NCBI GenBank assembly: GCA_029933895.1
Contig: JAOZNG010000084.1
Span: 1 to 5,703 of the forward strand
DNA: 5,703 nt
DNA from: an archaeon
GTDB taxonomy: Archaea > Altiarchaeota > Altiarchaeia > IMC4 > QMZM01
Direction of reading: 5' to 3'
Part shown: in pieces, positions 1 through 5,568 of the stretch
Position numbering within the stretch: the first letter of the stretch is position 1
Layout: each line of letters starts with the position of its first letter
The notes under the pieces: model-generated
What the model saw: the letters and a program-made list of their open reading frames with translations, nothing else
Told to the model about the DNA's origin: nothing
Database searches by the model: none
Translations under genes and position numbers: made by a program

Positions 1-1
1 G

Positions 2-697
2 ATTCACGGGTTAACTCTTCATCTGGTGGATTCAGGGACTCTTGTTTTCGGGGACCTGCATCTCGGCTATGAGGGGGAGTTCATGGAGCAGGGCTTTATG
101 TTGCCCCGTTTCCAGTATGGAGAGCTTGTTAACTATCTAAAAAATGTTTTTGGTTGTGTTTCTCCCAAGAGGTTTGTGATAAACGGCGATTTGAAGCATG
201 AGTTTGGTAGGATTTCGGGGCAGGAGTGGCGTGAGGTTTTGGATTTCCTGTCTTTTCTGGAGTCCTACTGCAGTGATATTGTTCTGGTTAAGGGAAACCA
301 TGACACTATTGTGGGCCCGATTGCTAGAAAGAAGAATGTTAACCTTGTTTCCAATTTTTTCATAGAGGATTCAGGTGTTTATATAACCCACGGCCATAAA
401 ATACCAGAAGACAATAATCTGGAAAAGGCAGATACTGTTGTTATAGGCCACGACCACCCCGCCCTAACGGTAGGGGATGGGGTAAGGACGGAAAAAGTTA
501 AGTGTTTTCTCTCAGGTAAATGGAACAACAAGAACCTTATACAGATCCCATCCATGTGTCTCGTCACCGAGGGAACGGATTTAACGCAGGAGAAGCCGTT
601 GTCGCCTTTCATGCAACAGGATTTATCTATCTTCAAGGCTTATTGCGTGGAAAAAAACCAGGTCTTCGATTTCGGAAGAATAGGAAACATGGAATAG
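2..697 (+). CDS. Calcineurin-like metallophosphoesterase, archaeal COG1407 type (5' partial)
   Basis: Predicted metal-dependent phosphoesterase, probably cytoplasmic; the true substrate (nucleic acid or nucleotide) is not known from sequence. The full set of family motifs is visible. Numbered from the GTG at 26, these are GDLHLGYE (D10, H12), NGDLKHEFG (D55), KGNHD (N91, H92), THGHK (H122, H124) and GHDHPAL (H142, H144), which together would bind two metal ions. The C-terminal part (LSGKW, then a GTDLTQEKPLSP stretch and a final FDFG) matches the usual end of the archaeal SbcD-related family, so the 3' end is intact. The frame stays open to the window edge and reads IHGLTLHLV before the GTG. 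Family members normally have such a strand ahead of the DLH motif, so I treat the gene as cut by the window; a GTG start at 26 is the alternative. Relatives are often neighbours of Lhr-type helicases, which could be checked upstream. Confidence 0.88.
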   Translation: MHGLTLHLVDSGTLVFGDLHLGYEGEFMEQGFMLPRFQYGELVNYLKNVFGCVSPKRFVINGDLKHEFGRISGQEWREVLDFLSFLESYCSDIVLVKGNHDTIVGPIARKKNVNLVSNFFIEDSGVYITHGHKIPEDNNLEKADTVVIGHDHPALTVGDGVRTEKVKCFLSGKWNNKNLIQIPSMCLVTEGTDLTQEKPLSPFMQQDLSIFKAYCVEKNQVFDFGRIGNME

Positions 698-720
698 ACT
701 ACTTGCTCTTCCTCTTCAGC

Positions 721-774
721 TTTTTTCTACGCTTTTTTGTCTTATGTTTTCTCATCTGAGCTTTTTTTCTTTTT
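721..774 (+). terminator. Oligo-T terminator cluster behind the phosphoesterase gene
   Basis: Starting 24 bases after the stop codon, the plus strand carries T6 (721-726), T6 (733-738), T4 (747-750), T7 (762-768) and T5 (770-774), separated by short C/G-containing spacers. Archaeal RNA polymerase terminates at oligo-T tracts without needing a hairpin, and tandem tracts raise efficiency. No strong stem is seen before the tracts. The position between two same-strand genes suggests that tfb is transcribed separately from the phosphoesterase. Confidence 0.65.
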
Positions 775-800
775 CTCCCGCAAGGCATGGTAATACTTTA

Positions 801-985
801 AGATTACGTATATAAAATCTCTTACATGTGGAGGGTATCTCATAAACGAAAACTATTTATACCGCAACTCCCAAGAATCTATTACTGGAATATTAAACAT
901 GGATTCCACGAGTTTATAGAGGGTGGTTGGCTACCGAAAAAGGATTGTTTTTCCTTTACCCTCCTCCGGAATCAGAGGTGAGAGA
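801..985 (+). promoter_or_regulatory. tfb promoter region with two TATA candidates and a long leader
   Basis: Two archaeal-type promoter cores are visible. The better one has a BRE-like cgaaaa at 847-852 followed by a TATA box ctatttata at 853-861, which would place transcription start near 882-885. The other is tatataaaat at 809-818, start near 838-842, with a poorer BRE. Either leaves a leader of about 100-145 bases before the chosen tfb ATG at 986. That is long for an archaeal mRNA and consistent with the ribosome binding site found there. The leader contains a 6-codon ATG-to-TAG frame (899-919). No riboswitch family was recognised. Confidence 0.6.
975..981 (+). promoter_or_regulatory. Ribosome binding site deciding the tfb start
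   Basis: GAGGTGA is a 7-base match to the complement of the archaeal 16S rRNA 3' end and lies 4 bases before the ATG at 986. The frame is open upstream to a GTG at 923. However, the 21 extra residues (rich in basic and Pro residues) lack any resemblance to a TFB N-terminus, which normally starts shortly before the zinc ribbon. The site therefore favours 986. Confidence 0.75.
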
Positions 986-1939
986 ATGGAGGATAAACCA
1001 GAAAGGGCTAAAGAGATATGTAGAGCTTGCGGTAGTGAGGGCAGGATTGTTGACTACCGGAGAGGAGAGGTACTGTGCAAGAACTGCGGGTTGATACTGG
1101 ACGACACATTATTTGATTTCGGGCCTGAGTGGAGGGCCTTCGACGAGGAGCAGATGAACAAGAGGGCCAGGGCTGGAGGGCCTCTGAAACATGCTAAACA
1201 AAACATGGGTTTAACTACTGAAATAGACCGCTATGACAGGGATATCAAGGGTAGTGCTATCCCATCTGAGAGGAAGGCCCAGCTTTACCGGCTGAGGAAG
1301 TGGCAGAGACGTAGCAGGATGGGCACTTCCGTGGACAGGAATCTCTCTATTGCTTTACCTGAGCTGGATAGGATGTCAGCTTACCTTAATGTTCCCCTGA
1401 ACATAAAGGAGGAGTGTGCCCGCCTCTACAGGAAGTGCGTGAACAAGGGTATTGTCAGGGGAAGGTCTATTGAGAGTGTTATCGCAGCGATAATTTATCT
1501 GGTTTCAAGGAAACATCATCTCCCGAAGACTCTTAAGGAGCTGGAGAAGGTTTCATCTGTCGATAAGAAAGACATAGGGAGAAGTTACAGAACCATCTGC
1601 AGGCGTCTGAGAATGAAGATGCCCGTGGTTACTGCAGCAGATTACGTGCCCAGGTTAGCCAGCGAACTCGGAGTCAGCGGGAAAACGGAGGCGAAAGCCA
1701 TCCAGCTATTGAAGGATGCTAGAACAGCCGGCATAACATCAGGGAAGGTTCCCATGAGTATGGCGGTTGCTGCGATATTCGTGGCGGGTAGGGTTATAGG
1801 TGACAAGAAAACGCAGAAGATTATTCCTGTCTCCAATATCTCAGAGACTTCCATAAGGAACAGGTACAATGAGCTGGTGAAGAAGCTGGAGAAGAATGGT
1901 ATGGCGGGTAAGTATCTCACCCCATCAACCTACTATTAA
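986..1939 (+). CDS. tfb: Transcription initiation factor B (TFB)
   Basis: Archaeal TFIIB homologue of 317 residues, the usual length for the family. It bridges TBP on the TATA box and RNA polymerase, reads the BRE and helps open the promoter. The N-terminal zinc ribbon is complete: CRAC (C12, C15) and CKNC (C31, C34). It is followed by the B-reader/linker block with FGPEWRAF, then a conserved stretch containing LYRLRKWQRR. Two cyclin-like repeats follow, at about residues 117-208 (with KGIVRGRSIESV and DIGRSYRTI) and about 214-305 (with PMSMAVAAIFVAGRV and ISETSIRNRY). No catalytic or structural element appears to be missing. The start at 986 is set by the GAGGTGA site. The gene is monocistronic as far as visible, and its TAA overlaps the stop of the convergent trkA gene. 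Whether the genome has other TFBs cannot be seen here. Confidence 0.96.
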   Translation: MEDKPERAKEICRACGSEGRIVDYRRGEVLCKNCGLILDDTLFDFGPEWRAFDEEQMNKRARAGGPLKHAKQNMGLTTEIDRYDRDIKGSAIPSERKAQLYRLRKWQRRSRMGTSVDRNLSIALPELDRMSAYLNVPLNIKEECARLYRKCVNKGIVRGRSIESVIAAIIYLVSRKHHLPKTLKELEKVSSVDKKDIGRSYRTICRRLRMKMPVVTAADYVPRLASELGVSGKTEAKAIQLLKDARTAGITSGKVPMSMAVAAIFVAGRVIGDKKTQKIIPVSNISETSIRNRYNELVKKLEKNGMAGKYLTPSTYY

Positions 1940-2592
1940 TCCTCCCCCCTCAGTATTGTTATAACATCATCTGAGACCTCTGTTTTTGTCATGACTGTGA
2001 GGAGGTCATTCTTTTTAAGTATCTCGTTGGGTTTCGCTATTATGATCTCTCCGTTCCGGCTGATGGAGCATATTATGGAACCAGATGGCAGATCGATGTC
2101 TTTAATTATTCGCCCATCAAGGTTTTCGTTTCTGAATTCCAGCTCGATTATCTCTGCCTGGCCTTTGCCTATGGAGAACATGCTCCTGCTGCTCCCGTGC
2201 ATTATGGCGTTCTTGAAGTAGCTTACTACAGCGGAGATTGGGCTGATCGCTGCCGTGATCTCCAGGCCTATGTAGAGATCTTTCTTCGCTGGATCATTTA
2301 CCCTGGCCACTATCCTCTTGACCTCGAATTTTTTTATCATCTGGCATATTGTCAGGTTTGTGTTATCCTCCCTTGTTAATATGACCACAGCATCAGTGTG
2401 CTCTATTCCCGCATCCTTGAGTATCTGGCTGTCGCTTCCATCTCCATGGATTACAAGAGCGTCCATGCTTTCAGCAAGTTCCTTAGCCCTTTCCCCCTCT
2501 TTTTCCACAATAACTATCTCGTTGTTTTCACTTTCAAGAACCTTGGCTAGGGCTGTTCCAGTGCCTCCTCCACCGATGATTATGATGTACAT
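1936..2592 (-). CDS. trkA: TrkA-type potassium uptake regulatory protein (RCK_N + RCK_C)
   Basis: Cytoplasmic regulatory subunit of a Trk/Ktr-type potassium transporter: it binds nucleotide (NAD(H) or ATP/ADP) and gates a membrane TrkH/KtrB-like partner, which is not in this window. The N-terminal Rossmann RCK domain shows YIIIIGGGGTGT (G7-x-G9-x-x-G12), an acidic residue ending the second strand (E30 in IVIVEKEGER), HGDGSD at about 49-54 and DAVVILTREDNTN, all typical. Residues from about 140 to 218 form the RCK_C (TrkA_C) domain, with a DLPSGSIICSISRNGE core. At 218 residues it is a single-RCK, KtrA-length protein rather than a duplicated bacterial TrkA. No good Shine-Dalgarno precedes the ATG; the leader is A-rich. 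It is divergent from the argB-remnant/thi4 unit and convergent with tfb, with no terminator seen between the stops. Confidence 0.93.
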   Translation of the reverse strand: MYIIIIGGGGTGTALAKVLESENNEIVIVEKEGERAKELAESMDALVIHGDGSDSQILKDAGIEHTDAVVILTREDNTNLTICQMIKKFEVKRIVARVNDPAKKDLYIGLEITAAISPISAVVSYFKNAIMHGSSRSMFSIGKGQAEIIELEFRNENLDGRIIKDIDLPSGSIICSISRNGEIIIAKPNEILKKNDLLTVMTKTEVSDDVITILRGED

Positions 2593-2637
2593 TTTTTTAA
2601 CCCACTTTTTTTGTTGATTCTTTACTATTAATTATCA

Positions 2638-2665
2638 AGTATAAGATATTCGAGTATAAATATCT
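2638..2665. promoter_or_regulatory. Divergent promoter with TATA box inside an inverted repeat (trkA / thi4 unit)
   Basis: On the plus strand tataaata at 2655-2662 lies about 25 bases before the ATG at 2687, predicting a leaderless or nearly leaderless message for the argB-remnant/thi4 unit. The same AT block read on the minus strand (atatttata) could serve trkA with a leader of about 40 bases, although other AT-rich blocks nearer trkA could too. A perfect 7-bp inverted repeat, agatatt (2644-2650) and aatatct (2659-2665), with an 8-bp spacer overlaps the TATA box. A direct repeat (agtataagatat at 2638 and agtataaatat at 2653, period 15) overlaps it as well. A repressor bound there would block TBP/TFB. 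The binding factor is unknown; a thiamine regulator is only a guess. Confidence 0.55.
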
Positions 2666-2686
2666 AGCAATCAGGAAATAAATAAG

Positions 2687-3071
2687 ATGGAGAAAAACAC
2701 CATGCACTTATCTGATGATCTGATGAAGTCTCTCCGCTATATTGAGGATTTCGGGGGGAAGCATTTTGTGATAAAAGCAGGGGGGAAGGTTATGCTGGAT
2801 GAGGATGTAATGGACTCTCCTGCAGAGGATCTCGCAGTCTCCATTGGAGCGAGCAGGCTTATCCTGATGACATCAGTTGCTGGTATACTGGATAAAAACA
2901 AGAAACTTATGGATGAGGCGAGAGGGTTTATATGGAGCGACACAGCCAGCACTGGAGTGATTCCCAGGCTGAGGGCTTCATTGCTCCACTTAAGCATGAT
3001 ACGGAACGCTCTCACATGCTGGGGGGGTCTTCACTGCTGGGGGAGCTGATACCATGGTGTATGCAAGATGA
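2687..3071 (+). pseudogene. argB: Remnant of acetylglutamate kinase (argB), internally deleted and frameshifted
   Basis: The open frame 2687-3049 codes for 120 residues. It starts like acetylglutamate kinase (LRYIEDFGGKHFVIKAGGK, the Lys/Gly-rich ATP-binding strand) and then, after SPAEDLAV, jumps straight to a C-terminal kinase block: SIGASRLILMTSVAGIL and TGVIPRLRASLLHL. About 150 residues of the usual 260-290 are absent, including the acetylglutamate/HGGG region. Near the end the similarity changes frame twice. ERSHMLGG and SSLLGEL (about 3004-3048) match the ERVHIIDG/SLLLEL part in the next frame, and GADTMVYAR (3042-3068) matches the GIGTMVYA end in the third. The last frame stops at TGA 3069-3071, overlapping the thi4 ATG as ATGA. 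The G7 run at 3021-3027 is a likely indel site. I infer a dead gene whose leaderless promoter still drives thi4. A sequencing or assembly error could explain the frame changes but less easily the deletion. Confidence 0.72.
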
Positions 3072-3832
3072 TTGAGGAGATTGAGGTTTCAAGGGCTATT
3101 GTGGAGAATGCTGTGAGGGATTTCCTGGACTGTCTGGAGGTTGACGTCGCCATCGCCGGAGGGGGACCTTCTGGTCTTGTTGCCGCTCGTTATCTGGCTG
3201 ATTCAGGAGCCAAGGTTGCTCTCTTCGAGAGGAAGCTTTCCCTTGGTGGTGGGATGTGGGGTGGTGGTATGATGTATCCCCGGATTGTTGTGCAGGAGGA
3301 GGCCAGATTCATACTCGATGATTTCGGCATCAACTACCGTAAAGAGCGTGGACAATATATAGCCAGCTCGATTGAGTCAGTTGCTAAGTTATTATCTGTT
3401 GCTGTTGATTCAGGTGCCAGGTTGTTTAACTGCATATCTGTGGAGGATGTTCTTGTACGGGAGAAGAGGGTTAACGGGTTTGTTTTGAACTGGAGCGCGG
3501 TGGAGGCTGCTGGTTTGCATGTCGACCCGCTGGCTGTTAAGGCCAGATATTGTGTTGACGCAACCGGCCATCCCTTGGAGGTTTGCTCTATTGTTTGCAG
3601 GAAAGTGGGTGAATTGAATACGCCCTCTGGGGGAGTTGAGGGTGAGCGCTCTATGTGGGCTGATCTATCCGAGAAGCTTGTGGTGGAGAATACGGGAGAG
3701 GTTTATCCGGGGCTTTACGTGTCCGGGATGGCTGCTAACGCAGTCTATGGCTCTCCCCGGATGGGCCCCGTATTCGGTGGGATGCTGTTGTCTGGCAAAA
3801 GAGTTGCTGAGTTGATCACGAAACGGTTATGA
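3068..3832 (+). CDS. thi4: Thi4-family ADP-thiazole synthase, sulfide-dependent (His) type
   Basis: Makes the thiazole half of thiamine as an ADP adduct from NAD and glycine with Fe(II). It is cytoplasmic and 254 residues long, as usual for archaeal members. Visible motifs are the dinucleotide-binding AIAGGGPSGLVAARYLA (about 29-45), FERKLSLGGGMWGGGMMYPR (about 53-72), NWSAVEAAGLHVDPL (141-155), VDATGH (163-168) and the closing RMGPVFGGMLLSGKR (231-245). The deciding residue is H151 in GLHVDPL. Yeast-type suicide Thi4 has the sulfur-donating Cys at this place, whereas methanogen enzymes with His take free sulfide and turn over catalytically, so this copy is predicted to be catalytic. C162, C173 and C177 lie nearby in a segment that is less standard. 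The ATG overlaps the ancestral argB stop (ATGA), with a weak GGTG at 3056-3059 ahead of it. DUF1805 follows on the same strand. Confidence 0.93.
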   Translation: MIEEIEVSRAIVENAVRDFLDCLEVDVAIAGGGPSGLVAARYLADSGAKVALFERKLSLGGGMWGGGMMYPRIVVQEEARFILDDFGINYRKERGQYIASSIESVAKLLSVAVDSGARLFNCISVEDVLVREKRVNGFVLNWSAVEAAGLHVDPLAVKARYCVDATGHPLEVCSIVCRKVGELNTPSGGVEGERSMWADLSEKLVVENTGEVYPGLYVSGMAANAVYGSPRMGPVFGGMLLSGKRVAELITKRL

Positions 3833-3963
3833 TGAATGCCAGAGGTGTACCTTGTATCGTTTCCATGAATCTGGGGATGTCTCTGGGTTCGAACGTGGAA
3901 TTATTGGGTTTCCCCTGGTCTTTGACTCAGAATGAGGTATGGGGGTTTGAACAGGATGTTTGA
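3829..3963 (+). CDS. Possible small ORF bridging thi4 and the DUF1805 gene
   Basis: A 44-codon frame starts ATGATG at 3829, overlapping the thi4 stop as ATGA. It ends in TGA at 3961-3963, 8 bases inside the DUF1805 gene, so it fills the gap between the two. The peptide begins MMNARGVPCIVSMNLGMS, ends NEVWGFEQDV and has no signal or membrane segment that I would call. I do not recognise it. For it: the exact overlaps at both ends and an otherwise unexplained 123-base gap inside an apparent operon. Against it: short length, no convincing Shine-Dalgarno and no recognised family. It may be a chance frame or a degraded longer gene, as with argB two genes upstream. Confidence 0.28.
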   Translation: MMNARGVPCIVSMNLGMSLGSNVELLGFPWSLTQNEVWGFEQDV

Positions 3964-4234
3964 GGTTAAGGTGATTGGTGAAGCAACAGGCTTCAGGATA
4001 GAGTTGGAGCACGCTAGTATCTTCCTGATTAAGGCAGATAAGGGTCTTATAGCCTGCAGTTATCTCTCTATTAAGACGGCTGAGAGGTTGGGTGACGCGC
4101 TGTGTCTTGTCTCGGGTGTTTCATCCTTTGAGGATGTTCTGGAGGCTGAAATACAGGAGGTTTCATCTAAGGCGAGAAAATATGGCGTACGGGAGGGTAT
4201 GTCGGGACAGGAAGCCCTGAAGATTCTTTCATAG
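3956..4234 (+). CDS. DUF1805 (YunC-like) protein
   Basis: Small cytoplasmic protein, 92 residues from this ATG, of the DUF1805 family (B. subtilis YunC and archaeal relatives). The family's role is unknown. Family features are the ASIFLIKADKGLIACSYLSI block (residues 21-40), a SSFEDVLEAEI segment, and the closing RKYGVREGMSGQEALKIL, whose G-M-S/T-G-x-E-A-L pattern is the family's hallmark. An ATG eight codons upstream at 3932 is possible. I prefer 3956 because a gggggt stretch at 3941-3946 lies at useful spacing and the extra residues (RYGGLNR) look unlike the family start. It follows thi4 on the same strand and probably shares its transcript. The neighbourhood hints at, but does not prove, a link to thiamine or sulfur metabolism. 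Confidence 0.87.
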   Translation: MFEVKVIGEATGFRIELEHASIFLIKADKGLIACSYLSIKTAERLGDALCLVSGVSSFEDVLEAEIQEVSSKARKYGVREGMSGQEALKILS

Positions 4235-4285
4235 AGGTATCATCACCCTGCTTCACTGCTTCTCTGAGGATGCTTATCTCTTCAC

Positions 4286-4292
4286 TTTTTTT
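4286..4292 (+). terminator. T7 terminator candidate behind the thi4 / DUF1805 unit
   Basis: A T7 tract lies about 50 bases after the DUF1805 stop, with weaker T4 tracts at 4309-4312 and 4319-4322. This is the expected kind of archaeal oligo-T stop for the plus-strand unit before it meets the convergent amidase gene. No comparable T-tract is seen on the minus strand for the amidase message in this 111-base gap, and nothing else is recognised there. Confidence 0.5.
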
Positions 4293-4345
4293 GCGGTAAT
4301 AAGACCTATTTTACGATGTTTTATATAGTCCTGGTTTCATATCCC

Positions 4346-5068
4346 CTAAACAGGAAACTTCCTTCTTATTCTTTCAACCTCCCCTGGGTCTACTTCAACC
4401 TCCAGTGTCTGCTCTCCGTCACCTGCCTCAGCTAGGACTTCACCCCACGGGTCTACTACCATTGATTTCCCGTTGTATTCATTGATTCCATCTCTCCCGG
4501 TTCTATTGCATCCTACTACATAGGTCTGGTTTTCTATGGCTCTGGCCCTGAGCAGCGTCCTCCAGTGCTCTATCCTCTGTCTGGGGAAGTTGGCGCATAT
4601 TAGGGATATCTCAGCTCCCTTATCTCTTTGCTTCCGGTACAGCTCCGGGAACCGTAGGTCGTAGCAGATGGATAACCCCATCCTCCCGTATTTTGTCTCT
4701 ATCACCTCCACCTTATCTCCTGCTGTGAAATATTCGTTCTCTTTCCGGAAGAGGTGGATTTTCCTGTAGAATCCCCTGAGCTGATTATCCTCCAACAAAA
4801 TGAATGTGTTATATATTCTCCCTGTATGTTCTTCCATTAAACTGCCCGCGATAATTTTTTTCCTGCATTGTTTCTCAAGTCTATTTATTGTTTTTCCATC
4901 AAGGTTTTCAGCCTGTTCCTCAGCGTGCTCGAGGTTCATGCCTGTGGTGAACACCTCCGGGAAAAGAAACAGGTCAGCTCTGGACTTTTTTATTACCTCT
5001 ATCGCCTTCCTGAGGTTCTCTTTTTTATCTCCCAGTTTCATGTCTGATTGCACTACATTAATCAGCAT
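4346..5068 (-). CDS. Carbon-nitrogen hydrolase (nitrilase superfamily), omega-amidase/YafV-like
   Basis: Cytoplasmic amidase of 240 residues. The Glu-Lys-Cys triad is complete: E38 in LFLFPEVFTTGM, K103 in FYRKIHLF and C135 in SICYDLRFPELYRK. The second glutamate seen in the superfamily fits E110/E112 in the RKENEYFTAGD segment. The stretches FPRQRIEHWRTLLRARAIEN and TYVVGCNRTGRDG, followed by NGKSMVVDPWGEVLAEAG, are closest to the YafV/omega-amidase group. That group hydrolyses 2-oxoglutaramate-like omega-amides; the true substrate cannot be fixed from sequence. The C-terminus stops right after RRKFPV, slightly short of the 250-270 residues common in the family, but no core element is lost. 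It overlaps the upstream membrane-protein gene by 7 bp, so translation is probably coupled. No strong Shine-Dalgarno is seen and the sequence before the ATG is A-rich. Confidence 0.92.
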   Translation of the reverse strand: MLINVVQSDMKLGDKKENLRKAIEVIKKSRADLFLFPEVFTTGMNLEHAEEQAENLDGKTINRLEKQCRKKIIAGSLMEEHTGRIYNTFILLEDNQLRGFYRKIHLFRKENEYFTAGDKVEVIETKYGRMGLSICYDLRFPELYRKQRDKGAEISLICANFPRQRIEHWRTLLRARAIENQTYVVGCNRTGRDGINEYNGKSMVVDPWGEVLAEAGDGEQTLEVEVDPGEVERIRRKFPV

Positions 5069-5568
5069 CTTTTTTTTTCCCTGTATTCCCGTACCATGGA
5101 GGCAAAAAGTATTAACAGAATCAGAAGCCCCAGCATTGTGGCCATATTATTGACTGAGAAGTCCACTATCATCCCCACAACACCGGTTTCTCTTTCTGTT
5201 GTGGTTGTCGTGTATGATGTGGTTGTTGTAGTTGAGGACGTGGTTGTTTCCCTGGTGTTTACATGGATGTTTTTTTCCATGAATTTTTTTGTTGTTATTA
5301 TGGTTTCAGCTGCTTTATTGTTGTTGACGTATATCTCGGCTTTCTTGTACATGAAGTCTTCTGCGTTTTCTATGGTTATCATGTAGGCGCCTTCTTTTGT
5401 TGAGGTTTCCGTTATTGTTTGACCGTCTATCCTGGCATCTATCTTTGTTCCATCGGGGGCTGGGTTCCCGTTTATTTCAAGCTTTCCTCCTATGGCTGTC
5501 TTGTATCCGCTGACTCCCTCAATCAACAGGATTAATGTCAGAATAGTTAACAATTCACGTGTTTTCAT
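5062..5568 (-). CDS. Predicted surface protein: signal peptide, Ig-like domain, Thr-rich stalk, C-terminal membrane anchor
   Basis: Unrecognised 168-residue protein with a clear architecture. It starts with a Sec-type signal (MKTRELLTILTLILLIEGVSG, cleavage near 21-22). Next comes a small beta-rich module of about 80 residues resembling Ig-like/carboxypeptidase-regulatory repeats (GGKLEINGNPAPDGTKI, GAYMITIENAEDF). A Thr/Ser stalk at 105-128 is probably O-glycosylated. A hydrophobic segment follows at about 142-159 (MATMLGLLILLILFASMV), and the basic tail REYREKKRC should face the cytoplasm. The frame is open upstream to 5637, but those 23 residues would bury the signal and overlap the divergent gene, so I chose the ATG at 5568. 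The adhesin-like layout suggests an exposed cell-surface role; no function is known. Its last codons overlap the amidase start and include an A9 run. Confidence 0.8.
   Translation of the reverse strand: MKTRELLTILTLILLIEGVSGYKTAIGGKLEINGNPAPDGTKIDARIDGQTITETSTKEGAYMITIENAEDFMYKKAEIYVNNNKAAETIITTKKFMEKNIHVNTRETTTSSTTTTTSYTTTTTERETGVVGMIVDFSVNNMATMLGLLILLILFASMVREYREKKRC
5185..5256 (-). repeat. Thr-codon low-complexity tract encoding the stalk
   Basis: Residues 105-128 of the surface protein are mostly Thr with Ser, Tyr, Glu and Arg, encoded by mixed aca/acg/act codons (seen as tgt/cgt/agt on the plus strand). The mixed codon use argues for selection on the amino-acid pattern, not simple DNA slippage alone. 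Length variation between strains is likely in such tracts. Confidence 0.75.

Noticed and set aside
520..759. Plus-strand frame overlapping the phosphoesterase 3' end with a Phe/Leu-rich tail
   Set aside because: The hydrophobic tail is just the translated oligo-T cluster, and the body overlaps a well-supported gene.
923..985. 21-residue N-terminal extension of TFB from GTG 923
   Set aside because: A strong GAGGTGA site fits the ATG at 986, and the extension does not resemble TFB N-termini.
1968..1975. ctgaga motif reminiscent of the TPP riboswitch
   Set aside because: It lies inside trkA coding sequence, far from thi4, without the other conserved TPP aptamer segments. The thi4 unit itself appears leaderless.
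2592..2613. Two T7 tracts on the plus strand near the trkA start
   Set aside because: No plus-strand gene ends there. They are the A-rich leader of trkA on the minus strand, so a terminator role has no client.
3885..3900. gggttcgaac stretch resembling a tRNA T-arm
   Set aside because: Neither strand allows a 5-bp T-stem around the loop, and no acceptor, D or anticodon arm is present nearby.
3827..4012. Minus-strand frame of 61 codons opposite the thi4-DUF1805 gap
   Set aside because: No ribosome binding site, no recognisable domain, and it overlaps two plus-strand genes.
5048..5386. Plus-strand open frame rich in Val over the stalk region
   Set aside because: It is the antisense of the Thr-codon tract; the minus-strand frame has a signal peptide, anchor and coupled neighbour.
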